A program made the translations under genes and the position numbers. Below, one piece after another: positions 7,169 to 14,498 of a stretch of 16,397 nucleotides of DNA. Origin of the DNA: DASVSE01 sp036399715 (GTDB lineage: Bacteria > Bacteroidota > Rhodothermia > Rhodothermales > Rubricoccaceae); assembly GCA_036399715.1 (NCBI GenBank), contig DASWMO010000215.1, positions 1 to 16,397 on the forward strand. Reading direction: 5' to 3'. Numbering within the stretch: position 1 is the first letter of the stretch; every line of letters starts with the position of its first letter. The notes below the pieces were generated by a model, which saw only the letters and a list, made by a program, of their open reading frames with translations, was not told the DNA's origin and made no database searches.

Positions 7169-9796
7169 TCAGGAATTCGCGACCTGCGGGTCGCTGGCTG
7201 CGCCGTCCCCTTCGGGTCTCTCGACTGCCGCCCCGTAGGCGACCTCGCCCGAGCCCGGAGCGAGGCCCGCGGTGTCGCCAAAACCGACCGCGCCGAAGGC
7301 GGCGCCGTCGCCCGAGCCGTGGTCCTCTGCGCCTGTCGCCGGCCGCCCGGCCGGCACGACAGCGCTCGCGAAGTATTCCTCGGTCGTGAACGAGTCGACC
7401 TGGATCGCGTCGGCGCGGACGGCTTCGGCGCGCTCCAGCAGGGCGGCCTCGTCGGCCGTGAGGATGCCTGCCTCGACGGCCTTGCCGACGAGCGTGGCCG
7501 GGTTGGCGCGGGGCAGCGTCCTGGCTTTAATCGCGTCCTTGACCTTGCTCACGACGCCCTCGGCCTGGTAGGCCAGCGCCATCGCGTGCTCGAAGCGGCC
7601 GACGGCCGTCGTCGGGTCGGTCGGAACGAAGACGCCGCCGAAGAGGCGGTCCCGCTGCTCGCCCGGGACCTGCATCAGCGCTGCGACGCGCCCGCCGGTG
7701 CGGTCCGACGGCTCGGCCGAGATCCGGTTGATCCGGCTCCATGCTGCGAGCGGGCCGCGGAAGAGCCACGTCGCGCCGGGGACCTGGAGGTTGGCGAAGA
7801 GGCCGTCGAAGGCGTCCTGGATGCGGGCGAACGAGTAGTCCAGCGACCACACGAGGAACGGGACGTCCTCCTTTCGCCGACCTTCGGCTTCGAAGCGTGC
7901 CAGTGCGGCCGAGGCGAGGTAGAGGTACGAGAACACGTCCGCGAAGCGGCCGGTGAGCTTTTCCTTGCGCTTGAGGTCGCCGCCGAGCGTGCCCATCGCG
8001 AGGTCCGCGAGGAACGCAAACGTGGCCGACGCCCACTGGAGCTTGCGCCAGTACGGCGCCGCCACGCCCGGCACGGGCGACGCAGCGAGCCAGCCACGCG
8101 AGACGCTCAGGCCGACGGCACGGAACGCGTTGCGGACGACGTGCCCGATGTGTGGCCAGAACGCGGCGTCGAAGGCGGCCACGTCGCGGGTCTGTAGCGC
8201 CTGCATCTCTTTGAGCGCGTACGGGTGGCAGCGGATCGCGCCCTGCCCGAACACCATCAGCGTCCGCGTGAGGATGTTGGCGCCCTCGACCGTGATCGAG
8301 ACCGGCACGCCGGTGTAGGCCGAGGCGAACGGGTTGCGGGGGCCGCGCGAAATCGCGCTCCCGCCGAGAATGTCCATCCCGTCGTTGATCGCCTTCCGGA
8401 AGAGCTCCGTCGTGTTGTACTTCATCATCGCCGTCACGACGGCCGGGGCCGCGCCCTGGTCCAGCCCGCCGTTCGTGTAGCGTCGCGCGGCTTCGAGCAG
8501 GTACGCCCAGCCGCCGATGCGCGCGAGCGGCTCCTCGATGCCCTCGAACTTGCCGATGCTCAGGCCGAATTGCTTGCGGATGAGCGCGTGCGCGCCGGCG
8601 ACGCGGGCGACGACCTTGGTGCCGGCCGTCGCGCTCGCCGGGAGCGAGATGCCGCGACCGGCGGCGAGCGACTGCATGAGCATCCGCCAGCCGCGGCCCG
8701 CGCCGGCCGCGCCGCCGATGACGGCGTCTTCGAGCTTGACGACGACGCCGTGCCCTTCGGTCGGGCAGTTCCAGAACGGGACGCCGAGCGGGTCGTGCCG
8801 CTTCCCGAGGACGACGCCGGGCGTGTCGGTCGGGATGAGGGCGCACGTGATGCCGAGGTCCTCCCCCTTTCCGAGCCAGTTCTCGGGGTCGCGGAGCTTG
8901 AACGCCATCCCCAGGACCGTCGAGATTGCGGCGAGCGTGATGTAGCGCTTGTTCCAGTCCAGGCGGACATACAGCTCGCCGTCGTCGCCGCGGAAGACGA
9001 CGCCCTGGCTGGAGATCGCGCCGGCGTCGGACCCCGCACCGGGCTCGGTCAGGGCGAACGCCGGGATGTCCTCGCCCCGGGCGAGGCGCGGCAGGTAGTG
9101 GTCCTTCTGCTTCTGCGTCCCGAAGTGCGCGAGCAGCTCGGCCGGCCCGAGCGAGTTGGGCACCATCACCGTAATGCCGAGCGCGCTCGACGCGGATGAC
9201 GCCTTGGCGACAATGGCGCTGTTGGCGGACGGGCTGAAACCGTGCCCGCCGTACTCCTTCGGGATGATGAGGCCGAAAAAGCGGCCGTCCTTGAGCGTCT
9301 GCCAGACGGCGTCGGGCAGCTCGCGGCGCTGCCAGACCTCCCAGTCGTCGGTCATTCGGCACAGGTCTTCGACCGGCCCGTCCATGAATGCCTGCTCCTC
9401 GGCCGTGAGGCCGGGGTACGGCTGCGCGAGGATCCGCCTCGTGTCGGGCTTGCCCGAGAACAACTCGCCCTCGACCCAGACCGTCCCGGCGTCGATGGCC
9501 TCCTGCTCGGTCTGCGAGATCACGGGCAGAAACTGCATCTTCTGCATCAGGCCCATCACGGCGCCCGAGAGCGCCCGGCGCACGGGCGGAATCAGGAAGA
9601 CGAGGCTCAGCGCGGCGAACACGCCTGCGAGCCACAGCGGCGCCCCGAACCCGACGAGGGCGACGAGGCCGAGCGCGGACCACGCCCAGAGCGGTGCGCC
9701 CGTGAAGCCGAGCGCGAACAGGACGAGGAGGACGCCGAGCACGGCGGCCCACGTCGGCGTGAAGACGCTCAGGGCGCCGTGGACGGAGTCGAACAT
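7169..9796 (-). CDS. fadE: FadE-type acyl-CoA dehydrogenase
   Basis: An 875-residue enzyme catalysing the first step of fatty-acid beta-oxidation, oxidation of acyl-CoA to trans-2-enoyl-CoA with FAD. The N-terminus has hydrophobic membrane segments (about 13-31 and 35-70), as in E. coli FadE, so it is probably inner-membrane associated. The acyl-CoA dehydrogenase core follows, with the FAD-site signature AFALTEPGAGSDA (246-258) and the catalytic-base motif TVEGANILTR (Glu504). The C-terminal domain (about 520-800) corresponds to the DUF1974 part of FadE. The protein is longer than E. coli FadE (814 residues) mainly because of a Gly/Ala/Asp-rich low-complexity tail after about residue 815. The ATG at 9796 starts just before the first membrane segment; no Shine-Dalgarno sequence is seen. 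A plausible promoter lies at 9825-9853. No other beta-oxidation gene is in the window. Confidence 0.93.
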   Translation of the reverse strand: MFDSVHGALSVFTPTWAAVLGVLLVLFALGFTGAPLWAWSALGLVALVGFGAPLWLAGVFAALSLVFLIPPVRRALSGAVMGLMQKMQFLPVISQTEQEAIDAGTVWVEGELFSGKPDTRRILAQPYPGLTAEEQAFMDGPVEDLCRMTDDWEVWQRRELPDAVWQTLKDGRFFGLIIPKEYGGHGFSPSANSAIVAKASSASSALGITVMVPNSLGPAELLAHFGTQKQKDHYLPRLARGEDIPAFALTEPGAGSDAGAISSQGVVFRGDDGELYVRLDWNKRYITLAAISTVLGMAFKLRDPENWLGKGEDLGITCALIPTDTPGVVLGKRHDPLGVPFWNCPTEGHGVVVKLEDAVIGGAAGAGRGWRMLMQSLAAGRGISLPASATAGTKVVARVAGAHALIRKQFGLSIGKFEGIEEPLARIGGWAYLLEAARRYTNGGLDQGAAPAVVTAMMKYNTTELFRKAINDGMDILGGSAISRGPRNPFASAYTGVPVSITVEGANILTRTLMVFGQGAIRCHPYALKEMQALQTRDVAAFDAAFWPHIGHVVRNAFRAVGLSVSRGWLAASPVPGVAAPYWRKLQWASATFAFLADLAMGTLGGDLKRKEKLTGRFADVFSYLYLASAALARFEAEGRRKEDVPFLVWSLDYSFARIQDAFDGLFANLQVPGATWLFRGPLAAWSRINRISAEPSDRTGGRVAALMQVPGEQRDRLFGGVFVPTDPTTAVGRFEHAMALAYQAEGVVSKVKDAIKARTLPRANPATLVGKAVEAGILTADEAALLERAEAVRADAIQVDSFTTEEYFASAVVPAGRPATGAEDHGSGDGAAFGAVGFGDTAGLAPGSGEVAYGAAVERPEGDGAASDPQVANS

Positions 9797-9824
9797 CGGG
9801 GCGGGGGCTCATGGACGGGTTAAC

Positions 9825-9853
9825 AGTGTAAACCTTCCGCGAAGCTTCCGCAA
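9825..9853 (-). promoter_or_regulatory. Possible sigma70-like promoter of fadE with overlapping direct repeats
   Basis: On the minus strand TTGCGG (9853-9848) and TACACT (9830-9825) are separated by exactly 17 bp, resembling -35 and -10 boxes (3/6 and 4/6 matches), 28 bp before the fadE ATG. The spacer contains two near-identical copies of CTTCCGCGAAG/CTTCCGCAAG (plus strand 9834-9844 and 9845-9854), one helical turn apart, which would suit an operator for a fatty-acid-responsive repressor. This is a pattern match only; promoters in Bacteroidota-like lineages often differ from sigma70 consensus. Confidence 0.35.
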
Positions 9854-9882
9854 GTCCCGAACGGCTCCGTGGCGCGTGCCGA

Positions 9883-10599
9883 CTACCGCACCGCGCCGGC
9901 TGCCGCGTCGGCGACGCGGGCGAGGACGCCGCCGTCGCGGGCGAACGCGCGGACGCTAGCATAGGGAAGCGTCGCCTCGACGCCGCAGGCCGCGATGACG
10001 TGCGGGAAGTCAGGCTGTACCGCGATCCCCTCGTCGTTCAGCGAGTAGCCGAACGAGCCACCGCTGAGGGCATCGGCCGAGAGCACCTCGTCGCAGTCGC
10101 CGTCCATGTCGCCGGCCATCGGCGTGAGCGCGGCCGAGAGCAGGCCCCCGAGCGCCGACCGGTCGGCGTCGTCGCGGAAGAGGGCGTCGAACGGGACGGC
10201 CTCGCCCGTCGTGAGGTCGTAGGTGACGGACTGGTTGACGCCGGCGGACGGATACGGTCCGCCGCAGTTGTAGGACGAGTGGATGTTGACGCTCAGCACG
10301 TCGTCCGCGGCGTGGTCCACGCGGGCGACCGTGTCGTACTCGAACGGGTCGGGGCCGGGACGGGAAATGTCGGGGTCGCATGCGAGCGACGCCGAGAGCG
10401 AGTCCAGCGAGGCGTTGACGCGCGCCTCGACCTCGGGTCGCCCGGCGATCGTGACGCGCGGCAACTCAGCGCCCGTCGAGTCGTCGCGGACGGTCCGGAC
10501 CTCGACGGCTGCGGCCACCTCGGAGGCGGTGTCGCCGGTCGAGTCGGCCGTGCAGCCGGCGGTGAGAAGGAGGGCGAGGGCTGGGGCGAGGCGGCGCAT
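9883..10599 (-). CDS. RsiV/DUF3298-like lipoprotein
   Basis: A 238-residue probable lipoprotein. The N-terminus MRRLAPALALLLTAGC is a short signal with Cys16 as the lipidation site. Residues about 45-235 resemble the DUF4163/DUF3298 (RsiV C-terminal-like) fold: a VEARVNASLDSL segment, then SVNIHSSYNCGGPYPSAGVN, then the diagnostic YDLTTGEAVPFDALF turn. Four further cysteines may form disulfides. In Bacillus RsiV this fold binds lysozyme, but most family members are uncharacterised and there is no sigma factor gene nearby, so an anti-sigma role is not supported here. The ATG at 10599 is preferred to an upstream in-frame start at 10650 because it begins the lipoprotein signal. It lies 86 bp upstream of fadE's stretch and 95 bp downstream of the CNNM gene, which favours its own promoter or a loose operon. 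Confidence 0.72.
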   Translation of the reverse strand: MRRLAPALALLLTAGCTADSTGDTASEVAAAVEVRTVRDDSTGAELPRVTIAGRPEVEARVNASLDSLSASLACDPDISRPGPDPFEYDTVARVDHAADDVLSVNIHSSYNCGGPYPSAGVNQSVTYDLTTGEAVPFDALFRDDADRSALGGLLSAALTPMAGDMDGDCDEVLSADALSGGSFGYSLNDEGIAVQPDFPHVIAACGVEATLPYASVRAFARDGGVLARVADAAAGAVR

Positions 10600-10658
10600 G
10601 CGGATCGGCGGGTGGGGAGCGCCCGAACCTACGGTGCAGCGCCCCTCCAACGGTCCAG

Positions 10659-10681
10659 GCCGACCGGCGAGCCGCCTCGGC
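10659..10681. terminator. Possible stem-loop after the CNNM gene
   Basis: GCCGA (10659-10663) pairs with TCGGC (10677-10681) and GGCG (10666-10669) with CGCC (10673-10676), with a two-base bulge and a three-base loop, 14 bp beyond the CNNM stop. There is no following T-run, so termination is only a guess based on position. Confidence 0.25.
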
Positions 10682-10694
10682 TGACTGCGGCAGG

Positions 10695-11999
10695 CTAGGT
10701 GCGCTCGCGGAGGGTCACGAGAAGGCGGTCCACTCGCGGGCCGTCCATCTCAACGACCTCGACTCGTAGTGCGTCGTCATCCAGCACGTCGCCGGGTTCG
10801 GGGATGCGGCCGAGGCGGCTTACGACCCAGCCCGCGACGGTCCGGTAGTCGCCGCGGTCGTCGCCCGCGGCGAGGCGGACACCGGCCGTCTCCTGAAGGT
10901 CCTCGACGAGGACGCCGCCGTGGACCTCGAACGCCCCGTCGTCGCGGCAGACGATGCCGTGCCCGGGGCGGTCGCCCGCGCCGGGGAGCGCCCCGACGAG
11001 CGCCTCGAGAATGTCGTCGAGGGCGACGAGGCCGGCGGTGCCGCCGTACTCGTCGATGACGACAGCGACCTTGTCGCCGGTCTCGCGGAACGTCTGGAGC
11101 ACGCGCAGCGCGGGGGCGTGCTCGGGCACGAAGCGGACCGGCTGCGCGGCGGCGGCCGGATCGAAGGGCGCGCCGTCGAGGACGCGCCCGAGCACGTCAC
11201 GCACGTCCACGATGCCCTCGATGTGGTCCAGACCGCCGCGGCAGGCGACGAGGCGTACGTGCGAGGAGGCGAGCACGGCGGCGCGGAGCTCGTCCGGCGA
11301 GTCCTCGAAGTCCAGCGCGACGACGTCGCGGCGCGGCGTCATCACCCCCCCGACCGTCTGGTCCCCGAAGCGGAACACGCGCTCGACGATGCGTTGCTCC
11401 TCGGTGTCGATCACGCCTGCCTCGGTCCCCTCGTGGAGCAGGAATCCGATCTCCTCCTCTGTTGCCGCGGCGTCGTCTTTCTCGCGGAGCCGGAGCAGCC
11501 TGAACAGCCCCTCCGTCGACTTCGAGAGGACCCACACGAGCGGCGTCGCGACGAGCGAGACGACGCCCATCGGCCGCGCGATGGCCGCGGCGATGCGCTC
11601 GGGGTTGTTGAGCGCGATCCGCTTCGGGACGAGCTCGCCGACGACGAGCGACAGGTACGTGATTGCCAAAACGACGAGCGCGAGCGCGAGCCCCTCGGCG
11701 TACGGCCCGACGACCGGGGCACCCGCGAGGGCGTCGGCGAGCGGGGCGGCGAGGCGGTTGCCGCCGTAGGCTCCCGCGAAGATGCCGACGAGCGAGATGC
11801 CGACCTGGACCGTCGCGAGGAACGTGTTGGGGTCTTCGGCGAGCTCGGCCGCCGCCCGCGCGCCCCGGTCGCCCTCGTCCGCTCGCTGCCGCAGCCGCGC
11901 CTTCTTAGACGAGACGACGGCCAGCTCGGACATCGAGAAGACGCCGTTGAGGACGATCAGGGCAAAGATCAGGAGGGCTTGAAACGCGGTCGAGGACAT
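10695..11999 (-). CDS. CNNM/CorC-family (hemolysin C-like) membrane protein with DUF21, CBS pair and CorC domain
   Basis: A 434-residue inner-membrane protein. The DUF21/CNNM transmembrane domain occupies about 1-185, with hydrophobic segments near 4-22, 62-83, 100-122 and 143-158 and the family motifs MSELAVVSS and GELVPKRIALNNPE (121-134). A CBS pair follows (about 215-340) with VMTPRRDVVALD and DEYGGTAGLVALDDILEALVG, and the C-terminal CorC_HlyC domain covers about 350-432. Members of this family are linked to Mg2+ or Co2+ efflux or homeostasis; the historic 'hemolysin' name is misleading. The CBS pair usually senses adenine nucleotides. I chose the ATG at 11999 rather than the GTG at 12026, since the first hydrophobic helix begins directly after it. 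The domain set is complete and no key motif is missing. The DUF2461 gene ends 73 bp upstream. Confidence 0.93.
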   Translation of the reverse strand: MSSTAFQALLIFALIVLNGVFSMSELAVVSSKKARLRQRADEGDRGARAAAELAEDPNTFLATVQVGISLVGIFAGAYGGNRLAAPLADALAGAPVVGPYAEGLALALVVLAITYLSLVVGELVPKRIALNNPERIAAAIARPMGVVSLVATPLVWVLSKSTEGLFRLLRLREKDDAAATEEEIGFLLHEGTEAGVIDTEEQRIVERVFRFGDQTVGGVMTPRRDVVALDFEDSPDELRAAVLASSHVRLVACRGGLDHIEGIVDVRDVLGRVLDGAPFDPAAAAQPVRFVPEHAPALRVLQTFRETGDKVAVVIDEYGGTAGLVALDDILEALVGALPGAGDRPGHGIVCRDDGAFEVHGGVLVEDLQETAGVRLAAGDDRGDYRTVAGWVVSRLGRIPEPGDVLDDDALRVEVVEMDGPRVDRLLVTLRERT

Positions 12000-12072
12000 G
12001 GAGACGGGGAGGGCGGAGGCGCGCACGGCGCCCGGAGCCCGGGTGTTCCGCCGCGCCTGCCGACGCGCCGGG

Positions 12073-12759
12073 CTACATGTCTTCGACGGACCAGCCCCAC
12101 TGGAGCAGCGGGAGCGCGGCCTGCCCGAACGCGACGACCTGACGCGCGAAGTCGGGCCGCTGCACGTCGGCGTCGGGCACGGCCTGCGTCGCGACGGCGC
12201 CCTTCCAGCGGAGCGCCTCGGCGACGTCCGAGTCCGCGAACGACTCGTAACCGCGGGGCATCCGCTTCAGCGCCTCTCGCCCGCCGACCGTCAGGCCGGC
12301 AGCCTCGACCTCGGCGACCGTCGCGAGCCACCCGGCCGCGTCGCCGGCGATGCGCTCGCGCCACGCGCGCAGCAGCGGCGCCTCGGGCGCCCAGAAGCCG
12401 GCCCCGAGAAAGCACCCTCCCGGCTCGACATGCACGTACAGCGCGCCCTCGTCGCCCTTGTGGCCCGAGCGTGTCCACACCAGGCCGACGTGGGTCTTGT
12501 ACGGGTCCTTGTTCTTCGAGAACCGCGTGTCACGGTAGATCCGGAAGATCCCCTTCATCGGGTCGGCCATGAGCGGAAGGCCCGCGCGAGCGGCCTCACC
12601 GGCGACGTTGGCGACGAGGCAGCGGGCGGGCCACAGCAACTCGTCGTCGTAAGTGGCCTTGCGCGGCTTGAACCACTCGCGCTCGTTGTGCGCGCGGAGG
12701 TCGCGGAGAAAGGCGAGCGCCTCGGGGCGGAAGCCGGGGAAGGGCGGGAGCGAGTCCAT
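12073..12759 (-). CDS. DUF2461 domain-containing protein
   Basis: A 228-residue cytosolic protein covering the full length of the DUF2461 family (known from the TIGR02453-type proteins). Hallmarks are the N-terminal FPGFRPEALAFLRDLRAHN followed by REWFKPRK, the strongly conserved FRIYRDTRFSKNKDPYKTH (72-90), and ALYVHVEPGGCFLGAGFW (106-123). The C-terminal PRGYESF and the YVxVEP-like block are also typical. No biochemical function has been settled for the family. The ATG at 12759 gives the family-standard N-terminus; the frame is open further upstream, but there it overlaps the M20 gene. It begins 55 bp after the M20 stop, so both may be co-transcribed. The gap holds a short 14-bp tandem repeat. 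Confidence 0.93.
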   Translation of the reverse strand: MDSLPPFPGFRPEALAFLRDLRAHNEREWFKPRKATYDDELLWPARCLVANVAGEAARAGLPLMADPMKGIFRIYRDTRFSKNKDPYKTHVGLVWTRSGHKGDEGALYVHVEPGGCFLGAGFWAPEAPLLRAWRERIAGDAAGWLATVAEVEAAGLTVGGREALKRMPRGYESFADSDVAEALRWKGAVATQAVPDADVQRPDFARQVVAFGQAALPLLQWGWSVEDM

Positions 12760-12779
12760 CGGGCGGGGAGCGGGAGAGG

Positions 12780-12815
12780 CCGCAGGCGGGGAGCCGCAGG
12801 CGGGGAGCCGCAGGC
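12780..12815. repeat. 14-bp tandem repeat, about 2.6 copies
   Basis: The unit CCGCAGGCGGGGAG occurs at 12780-12793 and 12794-12807 perfectly, followed by an 8-bp partial copy (12808-12815) that touches the stop codon of the M20 gene. It fills most of the 55-bp gap before the DUF2461 start and is probably a slippage product. Confidence 0.85.
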
Positions 12816-14020
12816 TACGCGGCCTCGGTGCCTGCGGCGTGTCGCTCGCCGTGGCGCCACGCGAGGGCGGCGAGCAGGGCCGGCGCGACGACGAGCGCGG
12901 CCTCATCGACCAGCAGGCGCGGCGTGTGGAGGCCGTGCGCCGAGCCCACGCCGACGACCGAGAACGCCGCCGGGACGCGCTGAGCATAGTGCGCGAAGTC
13001 CTCGCTTGCGAACCACATCGGCACGTCCACGACCGCGGCCTCGCCGACGAGGGCGACGGCGGTTTCGCGCGCGAAGGCGGCCGCGGCCGCGTCGTTGACG
13101 AGGGCGGGGTAGCCGATGCGGATCTCGACCTCGACCGTCGCCCCGAACGCGGCTGCCGTCCCTTCCGCGACGCGCCGGATGAGCGTGTGCGCCCGCTTGC
13201 GCCACGCCTCGTCCATCGAGCGGAACGTCCCCGTAAGCCGCGCCTCGTCGGGCAGGATGTTGGTCGCGCCGAGCGCCTCGACGCGCCCAAACGACAGGAT
13301 GCTCGGCACGCCGGGCGGGCAGTTGCGCGCGATGACGCTCTGCAGAGCGACTAGGATCTGGGCCTGCGCGAGGACCACGTCCACGAGCGCGGCGGGGTCC
13401 GCGGCGTGCCCGCCCGTGCCGCGGACGGTGAGGTAGAGCTCGTCCGCGGAGGCCATGAACGGGCCGGAGCGCACGCCGACCGTGCCGGCCGGAAGCGGGG
13501 GGGCGACGTGCTGCCCGAACATCCGCACGGGGGCCGCCACGCCGTCCATCTCGCCGAGGACGCCGGCCTCGATCATCGCGAGCGCCCCGCCGGGGATGAG
13601 CTCCTCGCCGGGCTGGAAGACAAGGCGGACGGTCCCGGCCAGCTCCGCGCGCGCCTCGTGGAGCATCCTCGCGGCCGCGAGCAGGCTCGCCGTGTGGACG
13701 TCGTGCCCGCAGGCGTGCATCACGCCGGGCCGCGTGCTCGCGAAGTCCAGGCCGGTCGCCTCGTCGATGGGGAGCGCGTCGATATCCGCCCGGAGGGCGA
13801 CGACGGGCCCGGGGCGCGCGCCGTGGACGTGCGCGACGACGCCCGTGCCGCCGACGCCCTCGATGGGCGCGAGGCCGATCTCGCGGAGCGTCGCGGCGAT
13901 GAACGCCGCCGTCTCGTGCTCCTGGAACGACAGCTCGGGGTGCCGGTGGAGGTGCCGCCGCCACCGGACGGTCTCGGCGTGGGCGGCGGTCGCGAGGGCG
14001 AGAAAGTTGGGCGTCGGCAT
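12815..14020 (-). CDS. M20D-family amidohydrolase (hippurate/N-acyl amino-acid hydrolase-like)
   Basis: A 401-residue metalloenzyme of the M20D group, which hydrolyses N-acyl amino acids or related amides to the free amino acid and a carboxylate. The metal ligands are visible: Cys104 and His106 in MHACGHDVHTASLL, Glu139/Glu140 in FQPGEE, His171 in MFGQHV and His365 in HGLHTP. ALRADIDALPIDE (75-87) and the dimerisation-domain GTGGHAADP with His205 are also typical. Length fits the family (about 380-400). No signal peptide is present, so it should be cytosolic. Substrate specificity cannot be told from sequence; hippuricase, auxin-conjugate-hydrolase-like and acetyl-diaminopimelate-deacetylase-like members all look alike. 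The ATG at 14020 gives the normal family start; there is no Shine-Dalgarno sequence. It is the first gene of the minus-strand run and is divergent from the small gene at 14499. Confidence 0.93.
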   Translation of the reverse strand: MPTPNFLALATAAHAETVRWRRHLHRHPELSFQEHETAAFIAATLREIGLAPIEGVGGTGVVAHVHGARPGPVVALRADIDALPIDEATGLDFASTRPGVMHACGHDVHTASLLAAARMLHEARAELAGTVRLVFQPGEELIPGGALAMIEAGVLGEMDGVAAPVRMFGQHVAPPLPAGTVGVRSGPFMASADELYLTVRGTGGHAADPAALVDVVLAQAQILVALQSVIARNCPPGVPSILSFGRVEALGATNILPDEARLTGTFRSMDEAWRKRAHTLIRRVAEGTAAAFGATVEVEIRIGYPALVNDAAAAAFARETAVALVGEAAVVDVPMWFASEDFAHYAQRVPAAFSVVGVGSAHGLHTPRLLVDEAALVVAPALLAALAWRHGERHAAGTEAA

Positions 14021-14067
14021 CGGCGGGCGGGGCGGGGGAGAGGGGGGGCTCTTATTGAGACGCTCCG

Positions 14068-14165
14068 TTCAACATCATCCCGAACGGAACGACGCGTAGT
14101 TGAGGGATCTCGGTGCGCTGAATCGAGGCGTCGAGATCCCTCGACACGCTCGGGATGACGTTGAA
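14068..14165. repeat. Nested palindromic REP-like element
   Basis: A 98-bp nested inverted repeat. The outer arms at 14068-14086 and 14147-14165 match at 17 of 19 positions when one is reverse-complemented, and the inner arms GAGGGATCTCG (14102-14112) and CGAGATCCCTC (14132-14142) match perfectly. On the minus strand it reads CGTCATCCCGAGCG and then GAGGGATCTCG, a kind of sequence I recall as dispersed intergenic repeats in many GC-rich bacterial genomes. It sits in the divergent gap between the M20 and 14499 genes. It may fold into a long hairpin; it carries no gene. Confidence 0.8.
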
Positions 14166-14263
14166 TAGAGGGGACGTCAGCACAGGGCGGATCGGGCGGA
14201 GGTGGGCGGGCCGCGACGAGGCAAAATCTTAGTACCGAAGGTGCAGCACGTTTTCCCTTTCCA

Positions 14264-14423
14264 TGGAACGGTTATTGGGCTCGCAGACCTCTAAAACGGA
14301 GGGCGGCACGGGTACCGGGCATCGGGCAACGTTACCGACGGCCGGGCGGGGTTACCCGCGTTCGGGCACGGGTACCGGGTGTCAGGCAGTGGTGCCCGGG
14401 GCCGGGGCGCTTATTCGGGCGTG
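14264..14423 (+). repeat. 20-bp degenerate tandem array, six clear units (14304-14423) plus weaker flanks
   Basis: Six units of exactly 20 bp run from 14304 to 14423, with consensus near GGGCACGGGTACCGGGYGTC. Units 1 and 4 share 15 identical bases (14305-14319 and 14365-14379), 60 bp apart. A further unit at 14264-14283 (13 of 20 matches) and a GTACCG at 14232-14237 keep the same phase, suggesting an older, longer array. A period of 20 cannot encode a simple peptide repeat, so coding is ruled out as the cause. The array ends about 75 bp before the ATG at 14499, in the right place for upstream binding sites. Apart from this and the palindrome at 14068-14165, I see nothing definite in the 478-bp divergent gap (14021-14498). 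Confidence 0.8.
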
Positions 14424-14498
14424 CAGGAGGCGGTTCGACTTTGTTGAGTACGTTGGCGAATCTCTCGGTCCCTCTACGGCCTTTCCCGGTCTGATCTC

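Noticed and set aside
7084..7281. Upstream start of the DUF5916 gene at 7281
   Set aside because: It would overlap the fadE 3' end and put 66 Arg-rich residues before a good signal peptide.
12000..12026. GTG start at 12026 for the CNNM protein
   Set aside because: The ATG at 11999 lies directly before the first membrane helix, as in the family; the added nine residues look like untranslated leader.
12031..12043. CCCGG/CCGGG hairpin between the DUF2461 and CNNM genes as a terminator
   Set aside because: Only a 5-bp stem with no T-run; expected often by chance at this GC content.
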